Positions 16,048 to 24,490 of a stretch of DNA of 46,532 nucleotides are shown here, in pieces (positions within the stretch are counted from its first letter, which is position 1; each line of letters begins with the position of its first letter). The notes beneath the pieces were generated by a model that was not told the origin of the DNA, ran no database searches, and worked only from the letters and a program-made list of their open reading frames with translations. The DNA is taken from NCBI GenBank assembly GCA_003671255.1, contig QWPF01000011.1, positions 1-46,532 on the forward strand. Direction: 5' to 3'. Origin of the DNA: Planctomycetota bacterium (GTDB lineage Bacteria > Planctomycetota > Planctomycetia > Gemmatales > Gemmataceae). The position numbers and the translations under genes were made by a program.

Positions 16048-17193
16048 ATGTTGAAACCACGAATTGTTTTTGTTCATGATTGGCTGACGGGAATGCGAGG
16101 TGGCGAGAAATGCCTCGAATCGTTGTGCAAACTATTTCCCGATGCCAAATTGTACACACTGCTTCACAAAAAAGGTGCCCTCAGTCCCACGATCGAAAAC
16201 TTAAAACCTCAAACATCGTGGCTCGGAAAACTACCGGGTGTTCATCATTATTATCGGTACTTACTCCCCTTCATGCCCAGCGCAATTGAATCAATTAAAA
16301 TTCCAGAATGTGATCTTGTTGTCAGCCTGAGCCATTGTGTTGCAAAGGGAGTCATCCCACCCAAGGGGGTGCCACATTTGTGTTATTGTTTTACGCCTGT
16401 AAGATATGCATGGCACATGCGGGATGATTACTTTGAAGCAGGAGAAAAGTTAAGCATCAAAAAGAGGTTGGCTGCGCCGGTGTTAAACCATATTCGGGAA
16501 TGGGACAAAAAATCATCTGAAAGAGTGAGCCATTTTGTTGCGATCAGCAACACAATACAAACAAGGATTAGTGATTGTTATTCACGAGAGAGTTCGGTGG
16601 TATACCCTCCTGTTGACACTGATTTTTATGTGCCTGCAGATGTACAACGAGAAGACTTTTATCTTGTCGTTTCTGCTTTCGCCCCTTACAAGAGAATTGA
16701 TCTTGCGATTGAAGCGTGCAAAGCGCTTGGAAAAAAGCTGGTGATCATTGGCACAGGGCAAGATGAGAAAAGGCTTCGCTCATTGGCGGGTTCGCAGACT
16801 CATTTTCTCGGGTGGCAAACGGATGAATCTATCCGCGATCATATGCAACGATGCAAGGCGCTGCTCTTTCCTGGTTTCGAAGATTTTGGAATTGTTCCGG
16901 TGGAAGCGCAGGCATGCGGAGCGCCCGTGATAGCTTTGGGAAAAGGCGGCGCTACAGAAACAATCATTGGGCCAGAATCAGGCAAAGAAGCGACCGGATT
17001 ATTCTTTGCAGAAGCTTCCGTTGAATGCATGACCAATGCCATCGAGGAGTTTGATAAAGAAAAGAATTTCTACAGTAGTCACGCTGCACGCAGATTCGCA
17101 CTAACCTTCAATCAGAAAAACTTTGAGCAAGGTATGCTTGATCAGATTTCAAAGTTTGTAAATGCAAACCTTACAACCAAAGTTGCAGCCTAA
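16048..17193 (+). CDS. Glycosyltransferase family 4, WbaZ-like mannosyltransferase type
   Basis: The product has 381 residues and an ATG start with a weak AGGTG site. The N-terminus reads IVFVHDWLTGMRGGEKCLES, characteristic of the GT4 WbaZ-like group, and is followed by HLCYCFTPVRYAWHMRDDYF. The C-terminal domain has the retaining GT-B motif E-x7-E in FEDFGIVPVEAQACGAPV, which binds the sugar nucleotide, with the loop GKGGATETI after it. No signal peptide is present, so it is a cytosolic or membrane-associated enzyme that adds a sugar, probably mannose, to a lipid-linked or O-antigen-like glycan. No other polysaccharide genes are nearby. The gene is convergent with the kinase gene, 26 bases away. 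Confidence 0.88.
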   Translation: MLKPRIVFVHDWLTGMRGGEKCLESLCKLFPDAKLYTLLHKKGALSPTIENLKPQTSWLGKLPGVHHYYRYLLPFMPSAIESIKIPECDLVVSLSHCVAKGVIPPKGVPHLCYCFTPVRYAWHMRDDYFEAGEKLSIKKRLAAPVLNHIREWDKKSSERVSHFVAISNTIQTRISDCYSRESSVVYPPVDTDFYVPADVQREDFYLVVSAFAPYKRIDLAIEACKALGKKLVIIGTGQDEKRLRSLAGSQTHFLGWQTDESIRDHMQRCKALLFPGFEDFGIVPVEAQACGAPVIALGKGGATETIIGPESGKEATGLFFAEASVECMTNAIEEFDKEKNFYSSHAARRFALTFNQKNFEQGMLDQISKFVNANLTTKVAA

Positions 17194-17219
17194 TGTTTGT
17201 TTCAGCAAATCAAGTAACA

Positions 17220-20200
17220 CTAAGACAATGTTTTGGCGATTCTGAAACCACTACCATCGCTTGATTGATCAGGTTTTAAACCGCCTCGATGAGCCGAACG
17301 CAAAATATCTTTGGGGTAATAGAATGCGCCACCCCTTAAAACCCTGCTAGACATATCATCAACGACGCGAAGGTCAACTTTCGAATCTTCAATAACGGGG
17401 CTATCACCATAGGATTGCAAAATATCCTGCGTCCATTGGTAGAGATTTCCCGAGATATCAAAGAACCCCAGAGCGTTGGGTTTCAACTGACCGACAGGCC
17501 ATATTTGATTGTTTGAATTTAACTGATAATAGGCAAAGTGATCAATTTGTGAGCCATCATCGCCAAAGTACCAAGCGGTTTTCGTGCCTGCCCGGGCGCA
17601 GTATTCCCACTCGGCTTCGGTGGGGAGGCGGTAACCCTTTTTATTGAGAAAATCATTGGCTATGCGCATTCCGGCTGCATATTGACCATTTTGATTGGGT
17701 AGGTAGCACCAATGAGATTGTGGGATTTTTTCTTGTTCACTAAGCCAGTTGCAATATTTTGCAGCCTGGTACCACGAGATTCCAGCAACGGGTTTATCTG
17801 CAACTTTAGCATGCGATCTTGTTGCAGGAAAACTCGGATTAAATTTCAAATATTGTTCAACAGTGACAAGTTTTTGAGAAAGGGCAAACGATCTTGGAAT
17901 TAAAGATTCATGCAGCTTTTCATTTTCTACCCGGTCAGGTTCATCGGTGGGTGATCCCATGAAGAATTTAACTGGGCCCTTTATATTAATGAAACATTGC
18001 CCTAGAAGGTTCACGCTCCAATTTTTCACCGCTTCGGAACCTTGAACTCTAACTTGCATGCTTTTATCACAAGCAGCGCTCTGCCCCAATTTTCGCCTTA
18101 AAATCCAATCCAACGCCCCATGCAACCCAGAGTCAGGCTGGTTTTGATATAACTCGAGAAAATAATCCATCCATTGTTTTTTTGATGTTTCAGAAACATC
18201 TTCAAGGCTTAGGTCTCCCAAGGCAAGAACCAATGCCGCGCGGGTGCCTTGATCTGTTTCTTTCTGGATTTTTTCAAAAAGCATATGGGGGCTTACACCA
18301 AGTTCGCCAACGAAACTTTGTACCAGCGTGCTTGAAGTCGCATCAACTGTATTGGTAAAAATGCTGAAACCTTCAGGGTCTTCCAGGGCCAACTGCAATG
18401 AGGCAGCCATCCCCTTGCGTATTTCAGAGTTCAATCTTTCTTGCGGGTTATTTGAGGGAACGACAGCGGCTCTGACTCTTTTCAAGTAGGGGGTCATTTT
18501 ATCTTTTAGCGGCACAATCTTTTGCAGGATTGTTTTTGCCTTGCTTTTATCAGCACTAACAAACAAATGAAACAACACTCTTTCGTTATCAGTTGCATAC
18601 TCAAGGGCGATGGCATTGGCGTAACTGCGACTTGAGGAAGATTTTGAAGAGTCCTGCCCGAAGGAAACCAAGCCATGAATCAACAATTTCTGCAAGGGTT
18701 TGAATATTTCCGCCCACTCTTGAAGATAAATCAAATCCTGCGTAACGAGCTTCTCGACCAGCTTAAACATCATTTTGTCCAGCAAGGGCAAAGAGGGGCT
18801 CCACATTGCTAGTGCCCCCGCTATTCGCAAACTCATGGCATTATCAGCATCTGGGAGGAGAGTTGATTTTTGCACCAGAATCGGGATCAAGATATCAGAG
18901 TAAGGTGCAAGGCGCTGACGAATTACCAAGAAATCTTGCGGATTTGCAGCCAGCATGGGATCGACCAACTCTAAAGCATAAGATGGATTTGCGGGCAAGA
19001 GCGCAAGTAGCACCCTAGTTTTCGCAGGCCCGTTTTCTTTCATTTCGCTCAAATGCTGCTCCAACAAGGGTCTGGTCAGCGAAAACTCCTTATCAGAGTT
19101 CACCAATGCTGATTGCAAGATTGCTGCTCCAGACTCTAAAACTCTGCATACGCTTTCCATCCCGGGCGTATCGGAAATCTTTGATCGACTCGATGCGCTG
19201 CCAGATAAATTGCCTTTGGATTGTTGCGCAGAAAGATTCGTGTTGGAATCAGCGGCACTTTTAGAGCTTAAATCAACATCGGTTTGCTTCAAATAATCAT
19301 GAATGTCTTGTGCGAAATCATGGCTCGTGGTGTATCGTTCGTTAATATTTTTACTCAAAGCTTTTAAGCATATCTTTTCTAACTCTTTTGGGCTCGTATC
19401 TTTGATTTGCCTGGGTGGTTTGGCTTCAACCCGAATGATTTGCTCCAGAATAAGCGTGACGGTCTTGGCTTCGAAAGGCCTACGGCCCACAAGCATTTCG
19501 TAAAAAATCACGCCTAAGCTGAAAATATCTGTACGACCATCCACTAAATGCGCTTCACCTCTTGCCTGCTCCGGGCTCATGTACGCAGGCGATCCCAGTA
19601 ACCCTGTTACTTTGCCAAATAATTCCTCACTTAGTGCTAGCCCGAAATCTGCTAGGTAAAGATTCCCCTTGGAATCAAAAAGGATGTTATCAGGCTTGAT
19701 ATCTCGATGCACAATCCCTCGCAGATGGGCATGATGCAAAGCCTCGGCAATTGTTGCAATCCATTTCGAAATTTTTGGATAAGAATGCGGGCCTTTGGCG
19801 ATTAACTCCGATAAGCTGCCACCATCCAAATACTTGGAAATGATGAATAAACCATCGGATTCCGAGTTGAAAACATCATAGATTGGAACAATGTTTGGGT
19901 GATCCAATTTTGCTAGCATCCTTGCTTCGCCAAGGACTACTTCAAATTGTTTTTTATCCTTCGAGGGTTGCTTAAAAACTTTGACTGCAACATCCCTGCA
20001 AAGCTGTTCATCGCGGGCGAGATAAACTTTCCCGAAGGAACCCTCTCCCAAGACTTTGATTACCGAAAATCGATTCAACAAAAGCTTATCTTTGGTAGGT
20101 TTAGGGGCAACCTCAGGAACATCGATCTTAGTGATATTTTCGACAATTCTTGTTGCAAGTATATCCTCGGACTTACTGGCATCCAAATAATTGGTTTCCA

Positions 20201-20240
20201 TTAAATCAGACTTTTTTTTATCGGGGTCTTGAGGATTCAT
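17220..20240 (-). CDS. Ser/Thr protein kinase fused to helical region and FGE-like domain without catalytic cysteines
   Basis: The product has 1006 residues. Residues 58-330 are a Hanks-type kinase with all key motifs: GEGSFG (65-70), VAVK with Lys87, HRDIKPDN (178-185), DFG (198-200) and AYMSPEQARG. Residues 370-740 are helical and repeat-like. Residues about 745-1006 are an FGE/sulfatase-modifying-factor fold: FFMGSPTDEPDRVENE, RLPTEAEWEYCARAGT, LRGGAFYYPKD. The position of the FGE cysteine pair is FYYPKDIL here, so the fold is probably used for binding rather than formylglycine synthesis. No membrane helix is visible, so the protein is cytosolic. No clear ribosome binding site precedes ATG 20240; an ATG at 20201 is an alternative start. 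Confidence 0.9.
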   Translation of the reverse strand: MNPQDPDKKKSDLMETNYLDASKSEDILATRIVENITKIDVPEVAPKPTKDKLLLNRFSVIKVLGEGSFGKVYLARDEQLCRDVAVKVFKQPSKDKKQFEVVLGEARMLAKLDHPNIVPIYDVFNSESDGLFIISKYLDGGSLSELIAKGPHSYPKISKWIATIAEALHHAHLRGIVHRDIKPDNILFDSKGNLYLADFGLALSEELFGKVTGLLGSPAYMSPEQARGEAHLVDGRTDIFSLGVIFYEMLVGRRPFEAKTVTLILEQIIRVEAKPPRQIKDTSPKELEKICLKALSKNINERYTTSHDFAQDIHDYLKQTDVDLSSKSAADSNTNLSAQQSKGNLSGSASSRSKISDTPGMESVCRVLESGAAILQSALVNSDKEFSLTRPLLEQHLSEMKENGPAKTRVLLALLPANPSYALELVDPMLAANPQDFLVIRQRLAPYSDILIPILVQKSTLLPDADNAMSLRIAGALAMWSPSLPLLDKMMFKLVEKLVTQDLIYLQEWAEIFKPLQKLLIHGLVSFGQDSSKSSSSRSYANAIALEYATDNERVLFHLFVSADKSKAKTILQKIVPLKDKMTPYLKRVRAAVVPSNNPQERLNSEIRKGMAASLQLALEDPEGFSIFTNTVDATSSTLVQSFVGELGVSPHMLFEKIQKETDQGTRAALVLALGDLSLEDVSETSKKQWMDYFLELYQNQPDSGLHGALDWILRRKLGQSAACDKSMQVRVQGSEAVKNWSVNLLGQCFINIKGPVKFFMGSPTDEPDRVENEKLHESLIPRSFALSQKLVTVEQYLKFNPSFPATRSHAKVADKPVAGISWYQAAKYCNWLSEQEKIPQSHWCYLPNQNGQYAAGMRIANDFLNKKGYRLPTEAEWEYCARAGTKTAWYFGDDGSQIDHFAYYQLNSNNQIWPVGQLKPNALGFFDISGNLYQWTQDILQSYGDSPVIEDSKVDLRVVDDMSSRVLRGGAFYYPKDILRSAHRGGLKPDQSSDGSGFRIAKTLS

Positions 20241-20363
20241 AAACTTGATTCAATTGATCTATTTTGCACTGCTCTATTACTTATTATAAGTTTAGTTCAA
20301 AAAAATGAATATTACCATCAAAGAAATCATTTTAAAAAAGAACCTTAACTTGCAGCTTATTAT

Positions 20364-20403
20364 AAAAAGAAACAGGAGGGTAAATGAATACCCCCCTGTT
20401 TCT
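20364..20403 (-). terminator. Intrinsic terminator of the Cys-rich protein gene
   Basis: On the minus strand AGAAACAGGGGGG and CCCTCCTGTTTCT form a 13-bp stem with one mismatch and a 10-base loop, followed by TTTTT. It lies 25 bases beyond the stop codon. Confidence 0.8.
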
Positions 20404-20428
20404 TAGATTAATTTAGAATCGTATTGAA

Positions 20429-21175
20429 CTAGCTGCAAGCCTTACGGCTGGAAAGACGGCTACCAAGGTTAAGACCTCGGCCACACTTCTTTTCGCAGCA
20501 AGCGGTCTTTGCGCAAGCTGGTTTAGATTCTGCAGGCTTTGCAGCTTCAACCTTCTTGGCTTCAACTGGCTTAGCAACGCAAACCTTGATGGTGGTTTCG
20601 TAAGCAACTCTTTCGCAATACTGAACTTTGCGCATTTCTTTGACTTGCTTCATTTCGCAAACGCGAACTTTGCATTCGGTGGTCTTTTCTTCCTTCTTGT
20701 AAGAGCAAACCTTTACGGTTACTTCTTTGGTTTCAGGAACGCATTCGTACACGGTGCACTTTACCTTTTCGGTAACCATCTGCCTTTGGGAGCAAGTACG
20801 GGTACGGCCAGTGCAAGGATCACAAGTGGTAACTGGTACGCGAACGCACTTGGTTACTTCTCGTTCAACTTCCTTGGCAACTCGCTTGTAAGTGGTGCAG
20901 GTTTTCTTTTGTTCGGTCCAAACTGGTACACATACGGTGGTGGTGTACTTGCGAACTTCGTCACGATATTCTGGCTTGCAGACAGTGACTTCGATTTCTT
21001 TTTCCTTGGTAACGGTCTTATAGCAAGTTACCTTGCGATCTTCCCATGTCATTTCGCATGGTTGAGCACAAGAATCTTTACAAGACTTACGACCACCAAA
21101 GGCCTTGGCATCGGCTGGCAGCATTGCCAACCCTGCGATTGCTACAAAAGCAACAGACAACAAAAACTTCTTCAT
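20429..21175 (-). CDS. Secreted Cys/Val/Lys-rich repeat protein, planctomycete envelope type
   Basis: The product has 248 residues and an ATG start with GGAGA upstream. Residues 1-23 are a signal peptide (LLSVAFVAIAGLAMLPADA). The mature part is unusual: from about 45 to 205 it is made of irregular repeats alternating Thr/Val/Lys/Glu strands with Cys every 10-15 residues, such as EIEVTVCKPEYRDEVRKY and EVTVKVCSYKKEEKTTEC. The C-terminus is Ala/Lys-rich (KPVEAKKVEAAKPAESKP) and ends in a Cys cluster (CAKTACCEKKCGRG). This resembles the Cys-rich YTV-type proteins proposed as planctomycete cell-wall components. Disulfide cross-linking in the envelope is a reasonable inference. It has its own terminator and so is monocistronic. 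Confidence 0.75.
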   Translation of the reverse strand: MKKFLLSVAFVAIAGLAMLPADAKAFGGRKSCKDSCAQPCEMTWEDRKVTCYKTVTKEKEIEVTVCKPEYRDEVRKYTTTVCVPVWTEQKKTCTTYKRVAKEVEREVTKCVRVPVTTCDPCTGRTRTCSQRQMVTEKVKCTVYECVPETKEVTVKVCSYKKEEKTTECKVRVCEMKQVKEMRKVQYCERVAYETTIKVCVAKPVEAKKVEAAKPAESKPACAKTACCEKKCGRGLNLGSRLSSRKACS

Positions 21176-21309
21176 CTAAAAATCTCCATAGAAACAAACA
21201 GGGGATGACAAACAACCAGTTCACATAAATTAGAGAAGATTTTACCTCTAGGCAAGAAATTAAAGTAAAAAAATATAAAAAGTTTGGGAACAGTAGGCAT
21301 TATTTAACG

Positions 21310-21348
21310 ATTGTATGATATTCAACTTGATGTTAAATATCATACAAT
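21310..21348. repeat. Long perfect inverted repeat (13-bp arms, extendable to 17)
   Basis: ATTGTATGATATT (21310-21322) and AATATCATACAAT (21336-21348) are perfectly complementary; the pairing continues past one mismatch for three more pairs, leaving a 5-base loop. It lies between the end of the PfkB gene and the Cys-rich protein gene, both minus strand. No T tract follows on either strand, so it is not a standard terminator. It may be an operator, an mRNA stabiliser or a leader hairpin. Confidence 0.6.
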
Positions 21349-21410
21349 GGGGCGATTGCAAGCTTTGAGTTGTAATACCGGCTTGCTTTAAGTTCTATCT
21401 AGACTTTAAG

Positions 21411-22294
21411 TTACGAACTAAAATGGTTTTGATTGAACTCAATCAAAGGTGTTCCGCCAGGCTTTGAGGCGACTTGGGCTGCCAAATCATTCGCAATGGT
21501 AATTGCTCGTCGCAAAGGTTTTTTCTTTAAAAGCCCAACCAGCAATCCCGCGGTAAAGGAGTCACCCGCACCTATGGTATCCGCTACTTCGATTTTATGG
21601 CCTTGCAGATAAATCCGCTCGTTTTTGGTATTAACTAGGCAGCCATTTTCGCCGAGGGTTAACGCAGCCAACTCTAAATTATAACGTCTGCGCAATATTT
21701 CGAGCGACTCTTTCAAGTCATCGCCTTTCAATCCTAGAAGATCCGTCAAGGTTTCTAATTCTTGTTCATTGACCTTGGCCCAAGTAGCTTTATAGAGTGA
21801 TTCTTCAAGGTTTCACGGTTATAAAAGTTTTGCCTAAGGTTGATATCAAAGACCTTGATGGTTTTTTTGGGGCAGCGTTCCAAGAAATTTTTTAGTGTAT
21901 TTCGGGTCACACTATGACGCTGGCACAGGGTTCCAAAACAAACAGCAGCACAATTGCCCGCCAGATTTTTAAGCCCATCATTCCACTCAAGATGATCCCA
22001 GGCAACATCCTCCTTGATTTCATATTCTGCTTGTCCTTGCGAATCTAGCTCCACTTCAACCGTACCGGTTGGATGAATTAAATCTTCCTGCAGAAACTCG
22101 GGATTCAAACCCAATTCTTTGCATTTTTCAACCAAATCTTGGCCCAATTCATCTTTTCCCACCCTGCTGACCATAACTGCGGGCCATCCCAATTGATAAG
22201 AATGAAAAGTAAAATTAAACGGGGCGCCTCCCGCCTGCTTGCCCAAAGGCAGCATATCCCAGAGTATTTCCCCAAAGCCAACGATTGGTTGCAA
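21411..22294 (-). pseudogene. PfkB-family sugar kinase (fructokinase-like), single-base frameshift
   Basis: Two frames together give one PfkB kinase of about 294 residues, a normal length. The N-terminal part (from TTG at 22294, with GGGG upstream) has PIVGFGEILWDMLP and the sugar-binding GGAPFNF, and reaches NLRQNFYNRETLK. It then runs to an early stop at 21755. The correct continuation is in the next frame: EESLYKATWAKVNEQELETL, leading to the ATP site GAGDSFTAGLL near 21550. The break lies at about 21803-21815 and looks like one missing base. The enzyme would phosphorylate fructose or a related sugar in the cytosol. Either the gene is decaying or the sequence has an indel there. Confidence 0.85.
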
Positions 22295-22317
22295 AATACA
22301 GACCCCAAATAAGAATA

Positions 22318-22989
22318 TTAAAAAGGTAAAACTGGATGGCCTACCAAGTGGCCAATCCCATCGATCAAACCTATCAAACTAACTGTGATGAGGAAAAACT
22401 TCACCAGATAGATACCGAAAACCATAATTTTCGTTCTCAGCCAATCAAAAATCCAGCGATAAGAATCAGGTACAAAAATCGAAACAAAAGTAAGAAAAAG
22501 CAAAGGTACCACATGAAATACATTAAAAATTGCAAGAGCTATTAATTCATTTTCCAAACTCACACGAGCTTGGTGAATTTGCTGCAGCATCGCAAAGTAA
22601 GGCAAAGACAGGGGGAATTCTAAAATTGCAACGGTGGATGATGCGATAAAAACTCCCGCAAATGTTACTTCCGTCATTTCCTTGTGCTCCTTTTTTTTCA
22701 GCGTGAGTTTTACACCGAAGTAAAAAAGGATAACTGCAAGTATCAGTTCTAAAATATGATCAACGGTCGAATCTTTTGGCAGAATATTTTGCACCCATGT
22801 TGCTAGCCCGAAGTAAACCAAACTGCCTAGCACCACAAATACTATGAAAAATGATGCTGATACCCCCAACGCTGAGACAATGTTTTTTTGATTTTTAAGA
22901 CTCAATACCAGCAAGGTAATTCCTGTGGGGCTGATTCCATTAAAAAATCCAACCAGCGATGCAGCAACAAACAAGTGCCATACTTCCAT
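22318..22989 (-). CDS. LysE-superfamily-like integral membrane protein
   Basis: The product has 223 residues. The ATG at 22989 has AAGG upstream; a TTG six codons earlier is less likely. Six hydrophobic segments are visible at about 7-27, 38-60, 75-97, 108-130, 150-170 and 190-215. The first contains GFFNGISPTGITLLVLSL, resembling the start of LysE/GAP-type small-molecule exporters, where a Gly/Pro pair follows helix 1. A cytoplasmic basic loop (KLTLKKKEHKEM) lies between helices 3 and 4. It probably exports a small metabolite or ion; the substrate cannot be read. It lies 23 bases upstream of the PfkB gene on the same strand, so they may be co-transcribed. Confidence 0.6.
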   Translation of the reverse strand: MEVWHLFVAASLVGFFNGISPTGITLLVLSLKNQKNIVSALGVSASFFIVFVVLGSLVYFGLATWVQNILPKDSTVDHILELILAVILFYFGVKLTLKKKEHKEMTEVTFAGVFIASSTVAILEFPLSLPYFAMLQQIHQARVSLENELIALAIFNVFHVVPLLFLTFVSIFVPDSYRWIFDWLRTKIMVFGIYLVKFFLITVSLIGLIDGIGHLVGHPVLPF

Positions 22990-23307
22990 CAGTTCCGCCT
23001 TTTGCAAAGAACCATTGCGAATGAAACCCTTAAAGTGAAATCAATTCCAATATTCATGCATGATAATAAGATATTAAACCTAGCGCTGTTTCAGTTAAAT
23101 CAAAACTATTAATCACTTCCTAAGCCGCTACAAAACCCAACATTAACAAACATAACACTTTGCAATAAAACAACTTATGTTAAATAGGCATGGTCACACT
23201 TTGCTTTTAAAATCGCAAAGGTAAGCATGTGAGTTGCTTAATCCAACAGTTGTCTAATCAACAACACAAGACATCAATCCAAAGAAGCAATATAATTGCA
23301 TTTTAAA
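22990..23307. other. Gene-free stretch upstream of the CAU tRNA
   Basis: No convincing ORF or RNA fold is seen apart from the tRNA promoter element at its right end. It is AT-rich and contains only a weak inverted pair, CTTTGC/GCAAAG, near 23197-23220. It must contain the promoter of the LysE-like gene on the minus strand. Confidence 0.4.
23291..23296 (+). promoter_or_regulatory. -10 element of the CAU tRNA
   Basis: A perfect TATAAT ends 11 bases before the tRNA 5' end. A -35 match at the right distance is weak (CAAGAC, 17 bases upstream). Confidence 0.5.
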
Positions 23308-23379
23308 GGGGCTATAGCTCAACGGCAGAGCAGGGAACTCATAATTCCTTGGTTCCTGGTTCGAATCCAGGTAGCCCCA
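23308..23379 (+). tRNA. tRNA with CAU anticodon (Ile2 or elongator Met)
   Basis: The sequence folds as a 72-base tRNA: acceptor GGGGCTA/TAGCCCC with discriminator A, D arm AGCTCAACGGCAGAGC, anticodon stem GGGAA/TTCCT around loop CTCATAA (anticodon CAU) and T arm CCTGG-TTCGAAT-CCAGG. It has a Watson-Crick first pair, so it is not an initiator. The ACTCATAATxxCTTGGTxxCTGG context resembles the lysidine-modified tRNA-Ile2 of other bacteria more than elongator tRNA-Met, so Ile2 is slightly favoured. CCA is not encoded. Confidence 0.93.
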
Positions 23380-23571
23380 CTCTTTTCAAACTGTAATGAA
23401 CCTTGTGCTTAAAGAGCAAAGTTGGTTCATCAAGATAACAATCATCGATGTAATGTTTTTTACAAATAGAATTTCTATACCTGAAAAAAAAGTGAAGAAT
23501 CATCGCGCTTATGCTTAGCAACGGTTACGCTATCGCCTGGTTCTTAAAGCAATAATAAAGGAGTGGCCATC

Positions 23572-24426
23572 ATGCGCATATTGAGTTTTGTAATCTTGGC
23601 TTCCGCGTCATTAATAACAACCGCAGCAGAACCAAAAACATTACAACCACTAAGCACGGCACTTACCATGCACGCTTCATTCGACAACGACATTCACGCA
23701 GACTTTTCCAAAGGGGATCGGTTTGGATATATCCGCAAAGGCAAAGAGAATGTAAAAGCGGAAGCAAATGAGGAAGTAAAAATAGCACAAGGTGCGGGTA
23801 AGTTTGGGGGTGCTCTTTGGTTTCCAAAAAAAGGAAACTTCAGGCCACAGTACAACAACGCCAAGGTTCTGAATTACAATGAAAAAAATTGGAGCAGCAC
23901 GGTATCAGTCTGGCTTAAGTTAGATCCGAACAAGGATTTGGAACCTGGGTATTGCGACCCTGTTCAAATCGTGGGTAACGATACAAAGAAAGGGTTCATT
24001 TTTCTGGAATGGTCCAAGGATGAATCGCCCCGTTATTTCCGCTATGCCATCCGCCCACTCTTCAACATTTGGAACCCCACCAATGTTCAATGGGCAGATA
24101 TTCCCTTTAACAAAAGGCCGATGGTTCAGGTTGAAAAAGCCCCTTTCTCCAAGACCGAGTGGACGCATGTAGTTTTCACACTCGAAAACATCAATGATAA
24201 ATCGAAGAAACCCAAGGGGCAACTATTCATCAATGGAAAACTACAAGGCAGCATCGAAAATTGGGATCTCACCTTTGGTTGGGATCCGGCTCAAGTATTA
24301 CTGGTATTGGGTGCGGCATATGTTGGGCACATGGATGATCTGGGCGTATTCAACCGTGCCTTGGATGTGATAGAGGTAAAACAATTATTTGAATTAAAGA
24401 AAGGCATTAGCGAACTTTATCGCTAA
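23572..24426 (+). CDS. Secreted LamG/concanavalin-like domain protein
   Basis: The product has 284 residues. The start is the ATG at 23572 with AAAGGAG 8 bases upstream; the GTG at 23563 overlaps that site. Residues 1-19 are a signal peptide (LSFVILASASLITTAA). The remainder looks like a single LamG-type jelly roll: LTMHASFDND near the start, GKFGGALWFP, VSVWLKLDPN, a GQLFINGKLQG strand pair and the terminal HMDDLGVFNRALDVIEVKQL typical of LamG domains. Such domains bind or help degrade polysaccharides. It is exported. The last codons form one arm of a terminator. Confidence 0.75.
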   Translation: MRILSFVILASASLITTAAEPKTLQPLSTALTMHASFDNDIHADFSKGDRFGYIRKGKENVKAEANEEVKIAQGAGKFGGALWFPKKGNFRPQYNNAKVLNYNEKNWSSTVSVWLKLDPNKDLEPGYCDPVQIVGNDTKKGFIFLEWSKDESPRYFRYAIRPLFNIWNPTNVQWADIPFNKRPMVQVEKAPFSKTEWTHVVFTLENINDKSKKPKGQLFINGKLQGSIENWDLTFGWDPAQVLLVLGAAYVGHMDDLGVFNRALDVIEVKQLFELKKGISELYR

Positions 24427-24433
24427 TGCCTTT
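24400..24433. terminator. Bidirectional terminator, perfect 14-bp stem, overlapping a gene end
   Basis: AAAGGCATTAGCGA (24400-24413) and TCGCTAATGCCTTT (24420-24433) pair perfectly around a 6-base loop, with A-rich sequence before and CTTTATAAAT after. It lies between convergent genes, and the left arm and loop are inside the LamG gene. Confidence 0.75.
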
Positions 24434-24490
24434 CTTTATAAATCGAACCAATCGTAATGAGCTACATCTTAGATTCTTTTCAGATAAAGA

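Noticed and set aside
23339-23521. 60-residue minus-strand ORF
   Set aside because: It runs antisense through the CAU tRNA (LPGFEPGTKEL is the usual false peptide) and has no ribosome binding site.
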